A DNA stretch of 64,000 nucleotides from Peptococcaceae bacterium UBA7702 (lineage in GTDB: Bacteria; Bacillota; Dehalobacteriia; UBA7702), in the NCBI GenBank assembly GCA_002482535.1, contig DLGE01000008.1, positions 62,001 to 126,000 of the forward strand. Reading direction: 5' to 3'. Numbering within the stretch: position 1 is the first letter of the stretch; every line of letters starts with the position of its first letter. Both the position numbers and the translations under genes were made by a program. Shown here one piece after another: positions 17,295 to 25,770 of the stretch. The notes under the pieces were generated by a model. That model saw only the letters and a program-made list of their open reading frames with translations. It had not been told where the DNA came from and did no database searches.

Positions 17295-18548
17295 TTATTT
17301 GATTTTTTCAATCAGGGCGCGAACGGCTTCTTCGTTATTCTGTAACCATTTCAAGCCGCTGACTTGATGCTGCATGTAGTAACGGTATTCGTAAGAGGGC
17401 AGCGTCATATCGAGGTAGAAGGCTTCGGAACACCATTTTACGAGGTACATATTACCCATGATCAACAATTCGTACAAATATTTCTTTTCGAGCTCGCCGA
17501 TGGGAGCAAGGCCCCCGAGTTTTTTCAATTCTGCATTATAGGTATTGATGAATTCAACGATGCCGTCCATATCCATGACGCCGTTGCTCGCCGCATCCCA
17601 GGAGCTGAAGAAATAAACCATGCCGAGGCCGAACTCAAAGAGACGGATGTCCATTTTGGCCCAGTCGAAGTCGTAGATGCCGGTGACGAGCAAGTCTTTG
17701 TCATACTTGACGTTACCGGGATGGAAGTCGCACTGCAAGGGGCAAACAGGCATTTTTTTGAGGTCTTCTTCGGGAATGAAAACATCCTTGCATACGGATT
17801 TGATGTAGGGAAGTTCTGCCGCAAAATACTGCGTGTATTCGTTGTCGACACCGGCTTTCGCGTAGGCGTCGCTCCAATTCTGGAAGGTGGTGGGCCATTC
17901 TCTCATCAAACCATCGATGCGGGATTCGGCTCTTTCATATTTTTCGGGATCAAAATCGCGTACCGCGTTATGGAGTTCGGCCAAAAGTTTGGCGATGCTG
18001 TTGTAGGAAGCAGGCGCCATTTTGTTGTTGATCCAATCGTAAGCGGGATCGCCTTCGATGAACTCGTAAACGGCAAAGTAATATTTTTCATACTCGCCGT
18101 TTTCCATTTTTTGGTCACGGTCATAGTAGGTGTTGCCGTCTTTGCCGGGAATCGGCAGAGCGCCGCGGTCAAAACCCTGTGCTCTGGCATAAGTGAGAAG
18201 CTTATGTTCAAGGATCAATTCGTTCAGGTCTTTGTTGCGCATATATTTTCTAAAGAACCAGGTTTGTCTCTGCCCGTCCTTTTCGGTATATATGCCAAAA
18301 CTTCTGTTTACATAGCCGCCGAAAATTTCATAGATTTCCTTAACGGTACCGATGTCATAAAATTCTTCGATCACCTCTTTGATCTGGAAATAGAGATAGC
18401 TTTTTTCCGCGGCCAGTTTCATGTCGCAGATCTTGGCTTCCATGTCCGCTAAATCGTAGAACATGTTCAAAGCCTTGTTCGCGCCGAGTTTACGATACTC
18501 CTCCATGATGGAAGTGTTCATGTCGTAATCCTTGACAAAAGTCTTCAT
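17295..18548 (-). CDS. APH/choline-kinase-fold phosphotransferase
   Basis: The 417-aa protein has a protein-kinase-like small-molecule kinase domain. The catalytic loop reads LQCDFHPGNVKYD (Asp and Asn of the Brenner motif, but Gln-Cys in place of the usual His-Gly), and the metal-binding loop reads GIYDFDWAKMD. An N-terminal extension of about 75 residues is helical and unassigned. Relatives phosphorylate choline, homoserine, thiamine or aminoglycosides. Its neighbours are a betaine/choline/carnitine-type transporter and methylamine methyltransferases, so a quaternary amine alcohol is a plausible substrate; this is inference. The gene stands alone, with a palindromic site upstream. Confidence 0.75.
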   Translation of the reverse strand: MKTFVKDYDMNTSIMEEYRKLGANKALNMFYDLADMEAKICDMKLAAEKSYLYFQIKEVIEEFYDIGTVKEIYEIFGGYVNRSFGIYTEKDGQRQTWFFRKYMRNKDLNELILEHKLLTYARAQGFDRGALPIPGKDGNTYYDRDQKMENGEYEKYYFAVYEFIEGDPAYDWINNKMAPASYNSIAKLLAELHNAVRDFDPEKYERAESRIDGLMREWPTTFQNWSDAYAKAGVDNEYTQYFAAELPYIKSVCKDVFIPEEDLKKMPVCPLQCDFHPGNVKYDKDLLVTGIYDFDWAKMDIRLFEFGLGMVYFFSSWDAASNGVMDMDGIVEFINTYNAELKKLGGLAPIGELEKKYLYELLIMGNMYLVKWCSEAFYLDMTLPSYEYRYYMQHQVSGLKWLQNNEEAVRALIEKIK

Positions 18549-18880
18549 GTGTAGAGAACCCCCTTCATACCTTCACTTCTGTAATAAATATCTGGTTTTT
18601 TGCAAAATTTTTTTGCAAACAATTATGTTTGCATTTCTATTACAAAAAATCCACAACCAGCCTCATTGTAGCAAATATATAAGAGAAATGCAATAGAGAA
18701 TGATAACTTTTTTATTCTTTATATGTAGGCACTTGCGTGAATCAGAGGAATCTCCACGGGCAGAAAAATGGCGGAAGGTTTGTGTTTTTTAAGGGAAGCG
18801 CTAAGATCCGCCCCTTCGTATCTTATGTCTTCCGCAACGCTTTTGTCAAGTACACTGCCACCGGTTTTTAGGGAAAACAA
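18549..18880. other. AT-rich regulatory region upstream of the kinase gene, with palindrome
   Basis: No gene is seen here. The only clear element is an inverted repeat TGCAAAC-N6-GTTTGCA at 18614-18633, about 70 nt upstream of the kinase start and in the right place for an operator. A second TTTTGCAAA half-site lies just beside it (18597-18606). The rest is AT-rich without recognisable coding. Confidence 0.45.
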
Positions 18881-18882
18881 TG

Positions 18883-18916
18883 GGGAAGGGGGATGCTGTT
18901 GAGCATCCCCCTTCCC
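18883..18916. terminator. Strong stem-loop, probable terminator
   Basis: A perfect 15-bp stem GGGAAGGGGGATGCT / AGCATCCCCCTTCCC with a 4-nt loop. On the - strand it is followed by CATTGTTTTCC, so it would stop transcripts arriving from the mttB operon. A weaker stem-loop TAGCCTTTTT / AAAAAGGCTA lies at 18934-18962. Confidence 0.6.
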
Positions 18917-19021
18917 TTAGAGAGTGTGAATTATAGCCTTTTTGCCGTATGGAAAAAGGCTAAAGGAAAAAACTTGATTAAAAACAGCAAAAACTGTTTT
19001 TTAATATGATGTAGGGATTTT

Positions 19022-19089
19022 GGCTGCGAGTGAAAACACCCGCAGCCTTGTCAATTGGGGCATATTGAAAGTACATGGGGGGTACTTTC
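19022..19089 (-). terminator. Two stem-loops directly downstream of mttB (first copy)
   Basis: Two stem-loops follow the stop codon: GAAAGTAC/GTACTTTC (19067-19089) and GGCTGCG..GTG/CAC..CGCAGCC (19022-19047). Neither has a long T-run, so they may be weak terminators or 3'-end stabilising structures. Confidence 0.5.
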
Positions 19090-19124
19090 ATTTCCCTTGC
19101 GACTGTCCTTTGGGTCAATGATTT

Positions 19125-20600
19125 TTAGGATTTAAGACCTTCTTCCTCTTCTGCTTGGGCGATCATATCGTCCATCAGTTTTTCAGTGCCGGCGGGAAGC
19201 GGATCGGGCTTATGGTTTTCCAAAATGTATTTGGCTTGTTCTGTGGCTCTTTCGAGGACATTTTTACCGCCCATGGCTTCCCAGCTTTCCCGCATTCTGC
19301 GGTCAAAGATTTTCGGATCCGACTGGACTTTCTTAAAGTTTTCGTAGGTGTGCATATGGGTTACGAATTCGCCGCCGATGCCAACATCCTTGATGACGTC
19401 GGTAGCCATGGTGTAATCGCATACGTCGATGCCTCTTACGACTTGTTTGATCATCTCGGCAATTTCATTGTCGATGACGAATTGAGCGAAATCAAAGGTG
19501 ATCCCTAATTCCAACATCCCGAGGCCGTAGATGACATTGGCGCCTGCCAATGCCGGCAGCATCGCGGTGATGGTTTTTTCATGGGTCGCCTGGGCGTCAG
19601 CCAACTTGCTGTCTGCCTACCCGCCCGCAACCCAGCTGGGAAGCCCGTAGAACTGTGCCAATTTGGCGACGGAGGCATTGATCATGCCCAGTTCCGGGCA
19701 GCCCACCGGGGAGCAGGTATATTTCAAATCCATAATCGACGTGGAAGAGCCGTAAACAACCGGGGCTCCCTTGACCGTAGCCTGGGAGAGCACAACGGAA
19801 GCCAAGGCTTCGGCGTTATGGGTGATCAAAGTGCCGGCTAAGGTTACCGGCGCGGTGCCGCCGGCTAAGGCCATGGAGATGATGGTGATCGGAATACCCA
19901 TGCGGGCGCTTTCCATGATCATATCGGTGCTTTCCGGAACCAATTGCAAGGGGCTGATGGGGCAGGTGATGGTGCTGTAAATGGGGTTTCTGCGGTATTC
20001 TTCTTCACCGCCGGCAATGTGGCACATGACCTTATAGATTCTGCGCAAGTTTCTCGTGTTGCCGCAGCCCTGTACCAGGTGCTTAGAGGTATTGGTGATG
20101 TTGATTTGCACTTCGTGAAGAGGAGCGATGAGGGCGGGGACATCCTGGGCGGAAACGGCTCTTTCATGAATGTCTACGGCAGAGAGGGCATCTGCCATCA
20201 ATGCTGCCTGGCCGCTGTCCTTCTTGGTGCTTCTTCTGTATTCGCCGGTATAGAGGTCATTGATCATGATGCCTTCGCCAAAGTTGGTGAAACCGGTGCG
20301 GTTATCTTCCAGAACATAACTCTTTTTGGGGTTTCTGGCGGCGAAAGTAATGGTTTTGGGAGCCAGACGGATCGCTTCTTCTACCACATAGTTGGGGAAA
20401 CGAACCACGTTGTTCTTTTTGTCCACAAGGCAACCGACGGAAGCAAAGGCTTCCTGGGCGTCGGCGGCTTTGACACCGATCCCCACATCTCTTAAAACTT
20501 CGAGGGTCGCAAGGTGCATGGTATACAGTTCGTCGTCTGTAAACATCTGTATGCCGAAACCGGAGAGTTTGTTGATCCCGGCATGGAAATTTTTACCCAT
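19125..20600 (-). CDS. mttB: Pyrrolysine-containing trimethylamine:corrinoid methyltransferase MttB (copy 1)
   Basis: MttB moves a methyl group from trimethylamine, or a related tertiary/quaternary amine, to a Co(I) corrinoid protein. The gene reads as one 491-residue protein if the single in-frame TAG at 19617-19619 is decoded as pyrrolysine (residue 328). The context is SWVAGG-Pyl-ADSKLADAQATHEKT, matching the conserved segment around the active-site pyrrolysine. Sequence on both sides stays MttB-like in the same frame: HLATLEVLRDVGIGVK before it, and LPALAGANVIYGLGMLE after it. The start ATG 20600 has a GGAGG site just upstream. It lies downstream of a non-pyrrolysine homologue and a BCCT transporter on the same strand. 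No partner MttC corrinoid protein is in the window. Automated callers would split it in two. Confidence 0.93.
19617..19619 (-). other. In-frame UAG codon read as pyrrolysine (residue 328 of MttB copy 1)
   Basis: The plus strand reads CTA, giving TAG in the gene. MttB homology continues in the same frame on both sides, and the codon position is the same as in the two other MttB genes of this window. Confidence 0.92.
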
Positions 20601-20658
20601 TTTGTATCCTCCTTTATTGATTTCAGGTTACAACTTCAGTTTGATACGTGGTGACATG

Positions 20659-20677
20659 GTTTCTTCGGTGAAGAAAC
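20659..20677 (-). other. Intergenic stem-loop between the two MttB-family genes
   Basis: GTTTCTTC-GGT-GAAGAAAC, a perfect 8-bp stem in the 106-nt gap. It lacks a T-run, so it is probably a processing or stability element rather than a terminator. Confidence 0.4.
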
Positions 20678-20706
20678 GGTAAAGATGAAACTATTTTTTC
20701 CCGCCT

Positions 20707-22158
20707 TTATTTGCGGTTAATGCAGGCCTCAATGACGGCGTCAACGGCTTTGATTTTCTCGTCGGAAATGGGTTTCGGATGATGGTTGGCGAGAATATCG
20801 TTAACCAAGTTATGCGCTCTTTGGGTGAAGGTGGATTCTGTTTCCGCCCAGGTTTCATAGATCGACCGGTCGGTTACGTAGGGTTTCCACAGTTCGCTGC
20901 GAAGATGCTGCATCGTGTGGGGGTGCCCTAAGAAGTTGCCGCCGTATTCAGGCTTATCGACAACGTCGTTGACGACATTGACAGCGCAAGTGTCGTCATT
21001 TACGTCATAGCCTTTGATGGCGTGTTTGACGAGGGAAGAAATTTCGTTGTCGATGACAAGTTTTTCGTAAGAAGCCACAAGGACGTTATCCAGGGAGCCG
21101 GCGGCACCGCAAACGTCAACGCCGACCAAAGCGGGAATTAAGGTGTTGTACATGGATTCAAAGGCGGCCTGGGCATCGCTGATCTTCGCGGCGCAGCTAA
21201 AGCCCGTGACAGTACAGGGCATGTTGTAATAGCGCATCAATTCCGCGGATAAAGCGGCGGCCAAACCCATTTCAGGGGCTGCCCAAAGGCCCATGGCGGT
21301 GGACATTTCCATGAAGGTGACGCGAGGGCTCATGATGCAGGGATGACCGGGTTTTCTTAACTGGGCAATGATGATCCCGGCGAGAACTTCCGCGTTGTGC
21401 ATGACGACGGTGCCGATGACCGTCATGGGGCCGGTGGCGCCGATCATAGGGCAGGGGATGTTGCCGAAGGGCATCCCGGAATCAACGATGCTGAGAATGG
21501 CGTCGGCGGGATCGTCGGCATATTCCATGGGGCTGATGGGGGATACTTCCAAATAAGCGATGGGTTTTTTGATGAGTTCTTCTTTGCTGCCCACAGCGGC
21601 GGCTAAGACATTGACGACGTCTTCGGTTTCTTGGGCGTCATGAATGCAGATGCGCAGGGGTTTGGTGCTGTTTTTGACCATGGCGCCGACTTGAACGGCG
21701 TTGGCGGCATGTTCCGGAATGCCTTGGGCGGTCAGGCAGGAAATGATATCGGTGCTGGGCAAGGCATCGGCCAGGCGGATGTAATCTTCAAGGTCGGAGA
21801 GGGAGGTGTTTCTTCTCTTACCGGTTTCGGGGTCGATGACGAAGGGTACGCCGACGCAGGTATGATTATAGGCGTTCTTTTCGCCCCATTTGATCTGATA
21901 ATGATCGTCAAGGCCGTACATTGTAAAACTTCTGGGAGCGTCCTTCAGTGCTTTTTCCACGATATCCCTGGGGAAACGGATGCGGCTGCCTTTGCCGCTG
22001 ATATCATCGGAAACCTTTAAGCCCGCTTCTTTACAAAAGCTGACGAAGGGTTCCGAAAAACTCTTAATCCCTGTTGTTTCCAATAGATCCAGTGTGGCTT
22101 CGTGCATTTTCTTGACATCTTCTTCGGAGCAATAATGCAATCTCATTGTGTCTCTCAT
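20707..22158 (-). CDS. Non-pyrrolysine MttB-family methyltransferase (MtgB-like)
   Basis: The 483-aa member of the MttB superfamily has no internal stop. Where pyrrolysine sits in the true MttB proteins, this one has Ser321, in the segment TVTGFSCAAKISDAQA. Members lacking pyrrolysine demethylate quaternary amines, as known for glycine betaine (MtgB), proline betaine (MtpB) and carnitine (MtcB); which of these is used here cannot be told. The start ATG 22158 is chosen because AACGGAGGT lies 6 nt upstream; the longer open frame starting at 22224 lacks this. A BCCT betaine/carnitine-type transporter directly upstream supports a quaternary amine substrate. The pyrrolysine MttB follows, which could take the tertiary amine left after the first step if the substrate is a simple amine. 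Confidence 0.88.
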   Translation of the reverse strand: MRDTMRLHYCSEEDVKKMHEATLDLLETTGIKSFSEPFVSFCKEAGLKVSDDISGKGSRIRFPRDIVEKALKDAPRSFTMYGLDDHYQIKWGEKNAYNHTCVGVPFVIDPETGKRRNTSLSDLEDYIRLADALPSTDIISCLTAQGIPEHAANAVQVGAMVKNSTKPLRICIHDAQETEDVVNVLAAAVGSKEELIKKPIAYLEVSPISPMEYADDPADAILSIVDSGMPFGNIPCPMIGATGPMTVIGTVVMHNAEVLAGIIIAQLRKPGHPCIMSPRVTFMEMSTAMGLWAAPEMGLAAALSAELMRYYNMPCTVTGFSCAAKISDAQAAFESMYNTLIPALVGVDVCGAAGSLDNVLVASYEKLVIDNEISSLVKHAIKGYDVNDDTCAVNVVNDVVDKPEYGGNFLGHPHTMQHLRSELWKPYVTDRSIYETWAETESTFTQRAHNLVNDILANHHPKPISDEKIKAVDAVIEACINRK

Positions 22159-22314
22159 TTTTTGACCTCCGTTAATGTAATTAAATTTAGTGTAATTAAA
22201 TTGGTTATTGTATTCATGTTCCATTCCCTCAAGGGGGAAGGAAGCGGTTGTTTGATTTGTTATAGCGTCCGTATCTCATAGAAATGGTACGGGAATTTGA
22301 TTGCGTGACAATTT

Positions 22315-24003
22315 TTATTTCGCGGTTGAAGTTTCCGCTTGCGATGGCGTTGTGTTATCTTCGTTTATCGTGATTGTGGTATCTGGATTTTCCTGGCCTT
22401 TTCTTCTTTTTTCCAGGTAAAGCTGCTTTTCATCGTCGAGCATAAAGTATTCTACGATTTCCTGTTTCGACATATGGCCGAAATCTTCTTTGAGCCATTT
22501 GGCACAAGTGATCATGCAGAGCAGAATCAACAGGGAGACGGGAATTGCCGTCAGGATCAATACCGCCTTAAATCCGCTTAAATCGGCCTGAGCCCACAAC
22601 AAGCAGAGGGGACAGATCGAAAGCATCGTGGCCCAAAGGACACTGAGTTTTTTGGGCGGGTCATCCCAGGTGCGTAGCCCCTTGGTGCAGGCTGCCGCCA
22701 TACTGTAAGATGCGGAGTCCATCGTTGTTACCAGCAAAATGAAGCCGGCGGTGAACCAACCCACCATGACCAATTTTCCTAAGGGCAGTGAGGTTATGAT
22801 ATCGGATACGAGTCCGTATTGATTGCCGGTGTTATAAAACGTGTCGAGGAATGTGCCGTTGCTACCGATGGTGTTGAAATCAAATCCTTTGAGCAGGATT
22901 TCTCCGAGACCGTAATTGGAAATGGTGCCGAAGAAGAGAACGGAACCGGCGGTTCCGGCTAAGATCACGGTGAGGATCACTGAGCGGATGGAACGTCCCG
23001 CGGAGCACTTTGCGATGAAGACCCACATAACCGGAGCCAATCCCAGCCACCAGGCCCAATAGAAGATCGTCCATTCCTGAGGGAAGCCCCCCGACGCCCT
23101 GGTGGGGTCGAGATAAAAGAGCATCTGTGAAAAGTTCTCCAGGCTTAAACCGAAGGACTGTACGGTGTTTTCGATCTCAAAAATGGGATGGCCGAAAATC
23201 AGGAAATAGCCGACGAGGACAAAGGAAATGTAAATGCAAAGCTTTGAAAGCACCAATATTCCTTTGCCAATCCCGGAGCAGGCGCTCCAAGTGAACATTG
23301 CGGTAATCAGAAGCGTTAGAATGAAGAAAGTCAGGAAGTTCTCCGGTGTGCCGATCAGATTATACGTAATATTTCCCAACATCGGAATGCCGGTGCCGAA
23401 AGAAATTGTGAGACCGCCTAAAATACCGAAAATGAAAACGATGTTGATGACGGTGCCCAAAGGTCCGTAAACTTTGTTTCCCAGGACGCCTTCACAGGCA
23501 CCTTGGATGGTAAGTCCTTCTTTTTTACGAACAAAGTAGCGATAAGCGATGGGCACGACGCCGGTAGCGTAAACGCTCCAGGCGGGGATGCCCCAGTGAA
23601 AGAAACTGTAAGCGACGGCAATATCGGCTGTTTCCTGCATATCCAAACCGAAGGGGCGGAGCCAGGTAACGTAATATGCCCACTCGATGGCGGACCAAAA
23701 GAGAATGCTGGTACCCATGGCGGCACAGAAGATCATGGCAATCCAGCCGAAGGTGGAGTATTGTGGCTTTACTTTGCCTAAGCGAATGCTGCCGTATTTT
23801 GAGAACGCCAGCCATATATTGTAAAAAAGCATGGCGGCCACAAAAACAATGAAAAAAGAGCCAAGATAATAAATCACGAAGTCTTTTGCCGAAACCAAAC
23901 TGGTGACCACAAGTTCCGGCGAGGCAATGGTCGAAATAACCAATAATGCCAATAAGGCAACGCTGACGACAATTGTTACGTAATCAATCTTTTGAGTTTT
24001 CAT
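22315..24003 (-). CDS. BCCT family betaine/carnitine/choline transporter
   Basis: The 562-aa protein has 12 predicted membrane segments. The Trp-rich BCCT signature is visible as EWTIFYWAWWLGLAPVMW, and the substrate-region helix reads ILFWSAIEWAYYVTW. BCCT proteins take up or exchange quaternary ammonium compounds such as glycine betaine, carnitine and choline. The start at 24003 is preceded by GGGGAT; the frame also extends to 24039. It is the first gene of a likely operon with the two methyltransferase genes (gap about 155 nt). A palindrome at 24142-24168 lies upstream. Confidence 0.92.
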   Translation of the reverse strand: MKTQKIDYVTIVVSVALLALLVISTIASPELVVTSLVSAKDFVIYYLGSFFIVFVAAMLFYNIWLAFSKYGSIRLGKVKPQYSTFGWIAMIFCAAMGTSILFWSAIEWAYYVTWLRPFGLDMQETADIAVAYSFFHWGIPAWSVYATGVVPIAYRYFVRKKEGLTIQGACEGVLGNKVYGPLGTVINIVFIFGILGGLTISFGTGIPMLGNITYNLIGTPENFLTFFILTLLITAMFTWSACSGIGKGILVLSKLCIYISFVLVGYFLIFGHPIFEIENTVQSFGLSLENFSQMLFYLDPTRASGGFPQEWTIFYWAWWLGLAPVMWVFIAKCSAGRSIRSVILTVILAGTAGSVLFFGTISNYGLGEILLKGFDFNTIGSNGTFLDTFYNTGNQYGLVSDIITSLPLGKLVMVGWFTAGFILLVTTMDSASYSMAAACTKGLRTWDDPPKKLSVLWATMLSICPLCLLWAQADLSGFKAVLILTAIPVSLLILLCMITCAKWLKEDFGHMSKQEIVEYFMLDDEKQLYLEKRRKGQENPDTTITINEDNTTPSQAETSTAK

Positions 24004-24141
24004 GTGTAAATCCCCTGTTCGCGGAAGATGTATTATCATTGGAGAATACCGTTATGGTTTCGCCTGATCTTCCGTATAGGCATCGGCGCACTTTCTGCCC
24101 TCTCTTTTCTCTTTGCGCTGCGCCCGGATGCCGCTTAATTG

Positions 24142-24168
24142 AATGGTGTTTGATAGGGGCACACCATT
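24142..24168. promoter_or_regulatory. Palindrome upstream of the BCCT operon, candidate operator
   Basis: AATGGTGT-N11-ACACCATT is a perfect 8-bp inverted repeat whose flanks (TTAATT / AATTAA) extend the symmetry. It is about 140 nt upstream of the BCCT start. No convincing -24/-12 element was found here. Confidence 0.45.
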
Positions 24169-24207
24169 GAAATTAAATTTGATCGTCCACGTTTTGTTTT
24201 TGTTTCC

Positions 24208-24255
24208 CGCCGCTGCTTTAAGAAGACCCCTAAAGGGTTTCTTAAAGCAGCGGCG
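24208..24255 (-). terminator. Terminator after the TauE/SafE-type gene
   Basis: A 15-bp stem CGCCGCTGCTTTAAG / CTTAAAGCAGCGGCG extended internally by CCC/GGG. On the - strand it is followed by GGAAACAAAAACAAAA rather than a clean T-run. Confidence 0.55.
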
Positions 24256-24327
24256 CGGAAATAAATGAGACTATCTATTTGGTTTTAAGTTACCTTTGGT
24301 TGCCTGTTGCGTATGTTAGGAAATGGA

Positions 24328-25260
24328 TTATGGGGAAGTCTGCGTCTCTGTTTCTACCCCGCAGGCACATTTTGCTTCACCCGGTATCACTCCTTTGCTT
24401 TTGGTGGCATCTCGCAGCATGGTGTAAGAAGTATAGATGAGTACAACGACGACGAGCCATTTGAGCCAGTAAATTGGGATGGAAACGACGAGGAAATATG
24501 CGCTGAAGGTACCGATTAGACCAAGGGTATTACAGACCAAAGCCTGCTTTTTGCTGTAGCGGCCTTCTTTGATGAATCTGAAAGCGGCGACAGGGATTAA
24601 GAACATGCAGGTGCCGTACATGACGGGGTAAGCGATGACGGGATTCACGCCCATCAGGCAGATCATGGCCAGCATCGGCGCGTAGCAACCAATGCCCAGG
24701 CACATCAGGGCGCCGAGAATGGCGCAGATGACGCAGGCGAGCACTAATTTCCAGCCATAAAGGCCGATGGCGGTACCACCTTCATTGGGTAAGAGACCGA
24801 GCTGACCCGAGGTGATGACGATGGCGACGATGATGAGGGCAATGCCCATGCCGTAACGGATGCCGGTGAGGTTGAGCTTGCAGACGAATTTAGCGCCTAA
24901 GAAGGAGCCGATACTGGAGGCAATAACCATGGCGATGAGGGTCATGATATCCATCTCAATGGTATTGATAAAGAGCAGTGTGCCGACGCCGGTGACCGTG
25001 AGGGCGCAGGTGTTGAGAGTCCCCGGAATCATAAGGTCATCGACGAGTTTGAATTTCTTGTAGGCTGCAGTTTGGGGACCGTAAGAGCCGACACCGAGAA
25101 GATCAAAAAATTCAGTGATTACGGAGACAATGGTCAACCCGATATATTTGTCCTTGCCGCGTAATTCGTTCTTGTGTTTGTAGAGATCATAGCCAAGATA
25201 ACTACAGACGGCGACCATCATAAGGACGGTTGCAATTTGATAACCGATTAATGCAGTCAT
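24328..25260 (-). CDS. TauE/SafE family membrane permease
   Basis: The 310-aa integral membrane protein has about 8 hydrophobic segments and the glycine-rich pattern of the TauE/SafE (sulfite exporter, DUF81) family, for example IASSIGSFLGAKFVCKLN in the middle. Characterised members export sulfite, sulfoacetate or other organic anions, but the substrate here is unknown. It sits between the BCCT/MttB operon and a PAS-sensor sigma-54 activator and has a well-matched -24/-12 promoter, so it is probably a direct target of that activator. Its role in amine metabolism is inference. Confidence 0.82.
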   Translation of the reverse strand: MTALIGYQIATVLMMVAVCSYLGYDLYKHKNELRGKDKYIGLTIVSVITEFFDLLGVGSYGPQTAAYKKFKLVDDLMIPGTLNTCALTVTGVGTLLFINTIEMDIMTLIAMVIASSIGSFLGAKFVCKLNLTGIRYGMGIALIIVAIVITSGQLGLLPNEGGTAIGLYGWKLVLACVICAILGALMCLGIGCYAPMLAMICLMGVNPVIAYPVMYGTCMFLIPVAAFRFIKEGRYSKKQALVCNTLGLIGTFSAYFLVVSIPIYWLKWLVVVVLIYTSYTMLRDATKSKGVIPGEAKCACGVETETQTSP

Positions 25261-25419
25261 GTGATATACTCCTCTTCCTATAATTTAGCTGTCGACAGTG
25301 GAATAGCCAGACTCCGGCGGGAGGGGTTCGCTGCCACCGCAAAAGGAAAAGCGGTGTTTTGTATCACCTTTTTGCCGAATAGAGACCGTGCGCGCGTGCG
25401 GTCTTCTGGCATACAATAA

Positions 25420-25435
25420 TGCAATAAGCTTGCCA
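25420..25435 (-). promoter_or_regulatory. Sigma-54 (-24/-12) promoter of the TauE/SafE gene
   Basis: The - strand reads TGGCAAGCTTATTGCA, with GG and GC separated by the required 10 nt. The transcript would have a leader of about 150 nt. Confidence 0.75.
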
Positions 25436-25575
25436 AAATTCGCTATTTTGCTGAATTTAGGGGAAATAATTGCTCTGCATCAGCAAAAGAGGAGTTGGCG
25501 GAAGGAATGAAGCATTGCCGGTTTCGCGAAAAAAAGGGAACCAAAGAAAAAAAAGGAGCGAGACTCCGGTCAAAT

Positions 25576-25591
25576 GATGAAATAATTCATC
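25576..25591. promoter_or_regulatory. Short palindrome in sigma-54 upstream region
   Basis: GATGAA-N4-TTCATC, about 170 nt upstream of the predicted TauE/SafE transcription start. It could be an activator site; weak support. Confidence 0.3.
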
Positions 25592-25650
25592 CCCATGATA
25601 ACTTTCGTGATCATTCAACGCAAATATTTTAATAATGGCAGGATAATTCT

Positions 25651-25686
25651 AATAACAAAAGTAATTATCGGATTACTTTTGTTATT
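25651..25686. promoter_or_regulatory. Perfect 15-bp palindrome, candidate activator site
   Basis: AATAACAAAAGTAAT-N6-ATTACTTTTGTTATT is AT-rich and has no T-run, so it is a poor terminator. It lies about 260 bp upstream of the predicted sigma-54 start and just beyond the end of the activator gene, which is a plausible enhancer position for that activator. Confidence 0.45.
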
Positions 25687-25715
25687 ATACCTGGTAGAAG
25701 CGGTTCAAAAACCAA

Positions 25716-25748
25716 AAACAGCAGCCTGAATTGATCCGGCTGCTGTTT
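25716..25748 (-). terminator. Intrinsic terminator of the sigma-54 activator gene
   Basis: AAACAGCAGCC / GGCTGCTGTTT stem, followed on the - strand by a T-rich tail (TTTTTGGTTTTTG). Confidence 0.8.
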
Positions 25749-25770
25749 GTTGATTTGCTTTATTGCATGA

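Noticed and set aside
17364..18452. Long open frame on the + strand (362 codons)
   Set aside because: It is the antisense shadow of the kinase-fold gene; no ribosome site and no recognisable domain.
18883..19089. CRISPR-like array from the run of stem-loops
   Set aside because: The hairpins differ in sequence and spacing; there are no repeated units.
19125..20600. mttB copy 1 (and copies 2 and 3) as a pseudogene or pair of split genes
   Set aside because: All three interruptions are TAG at the same aligned position with homology continuing in the same frame; this is the pyrrolysine site of MttB, not decay.
24004..24200. Sigma-54 promoter upstream of the BCCT gene
   Set aside because: One GG-N10-GC arrangement exists on the - strand but the flanking bases do not match TGGCAC or TTGC.
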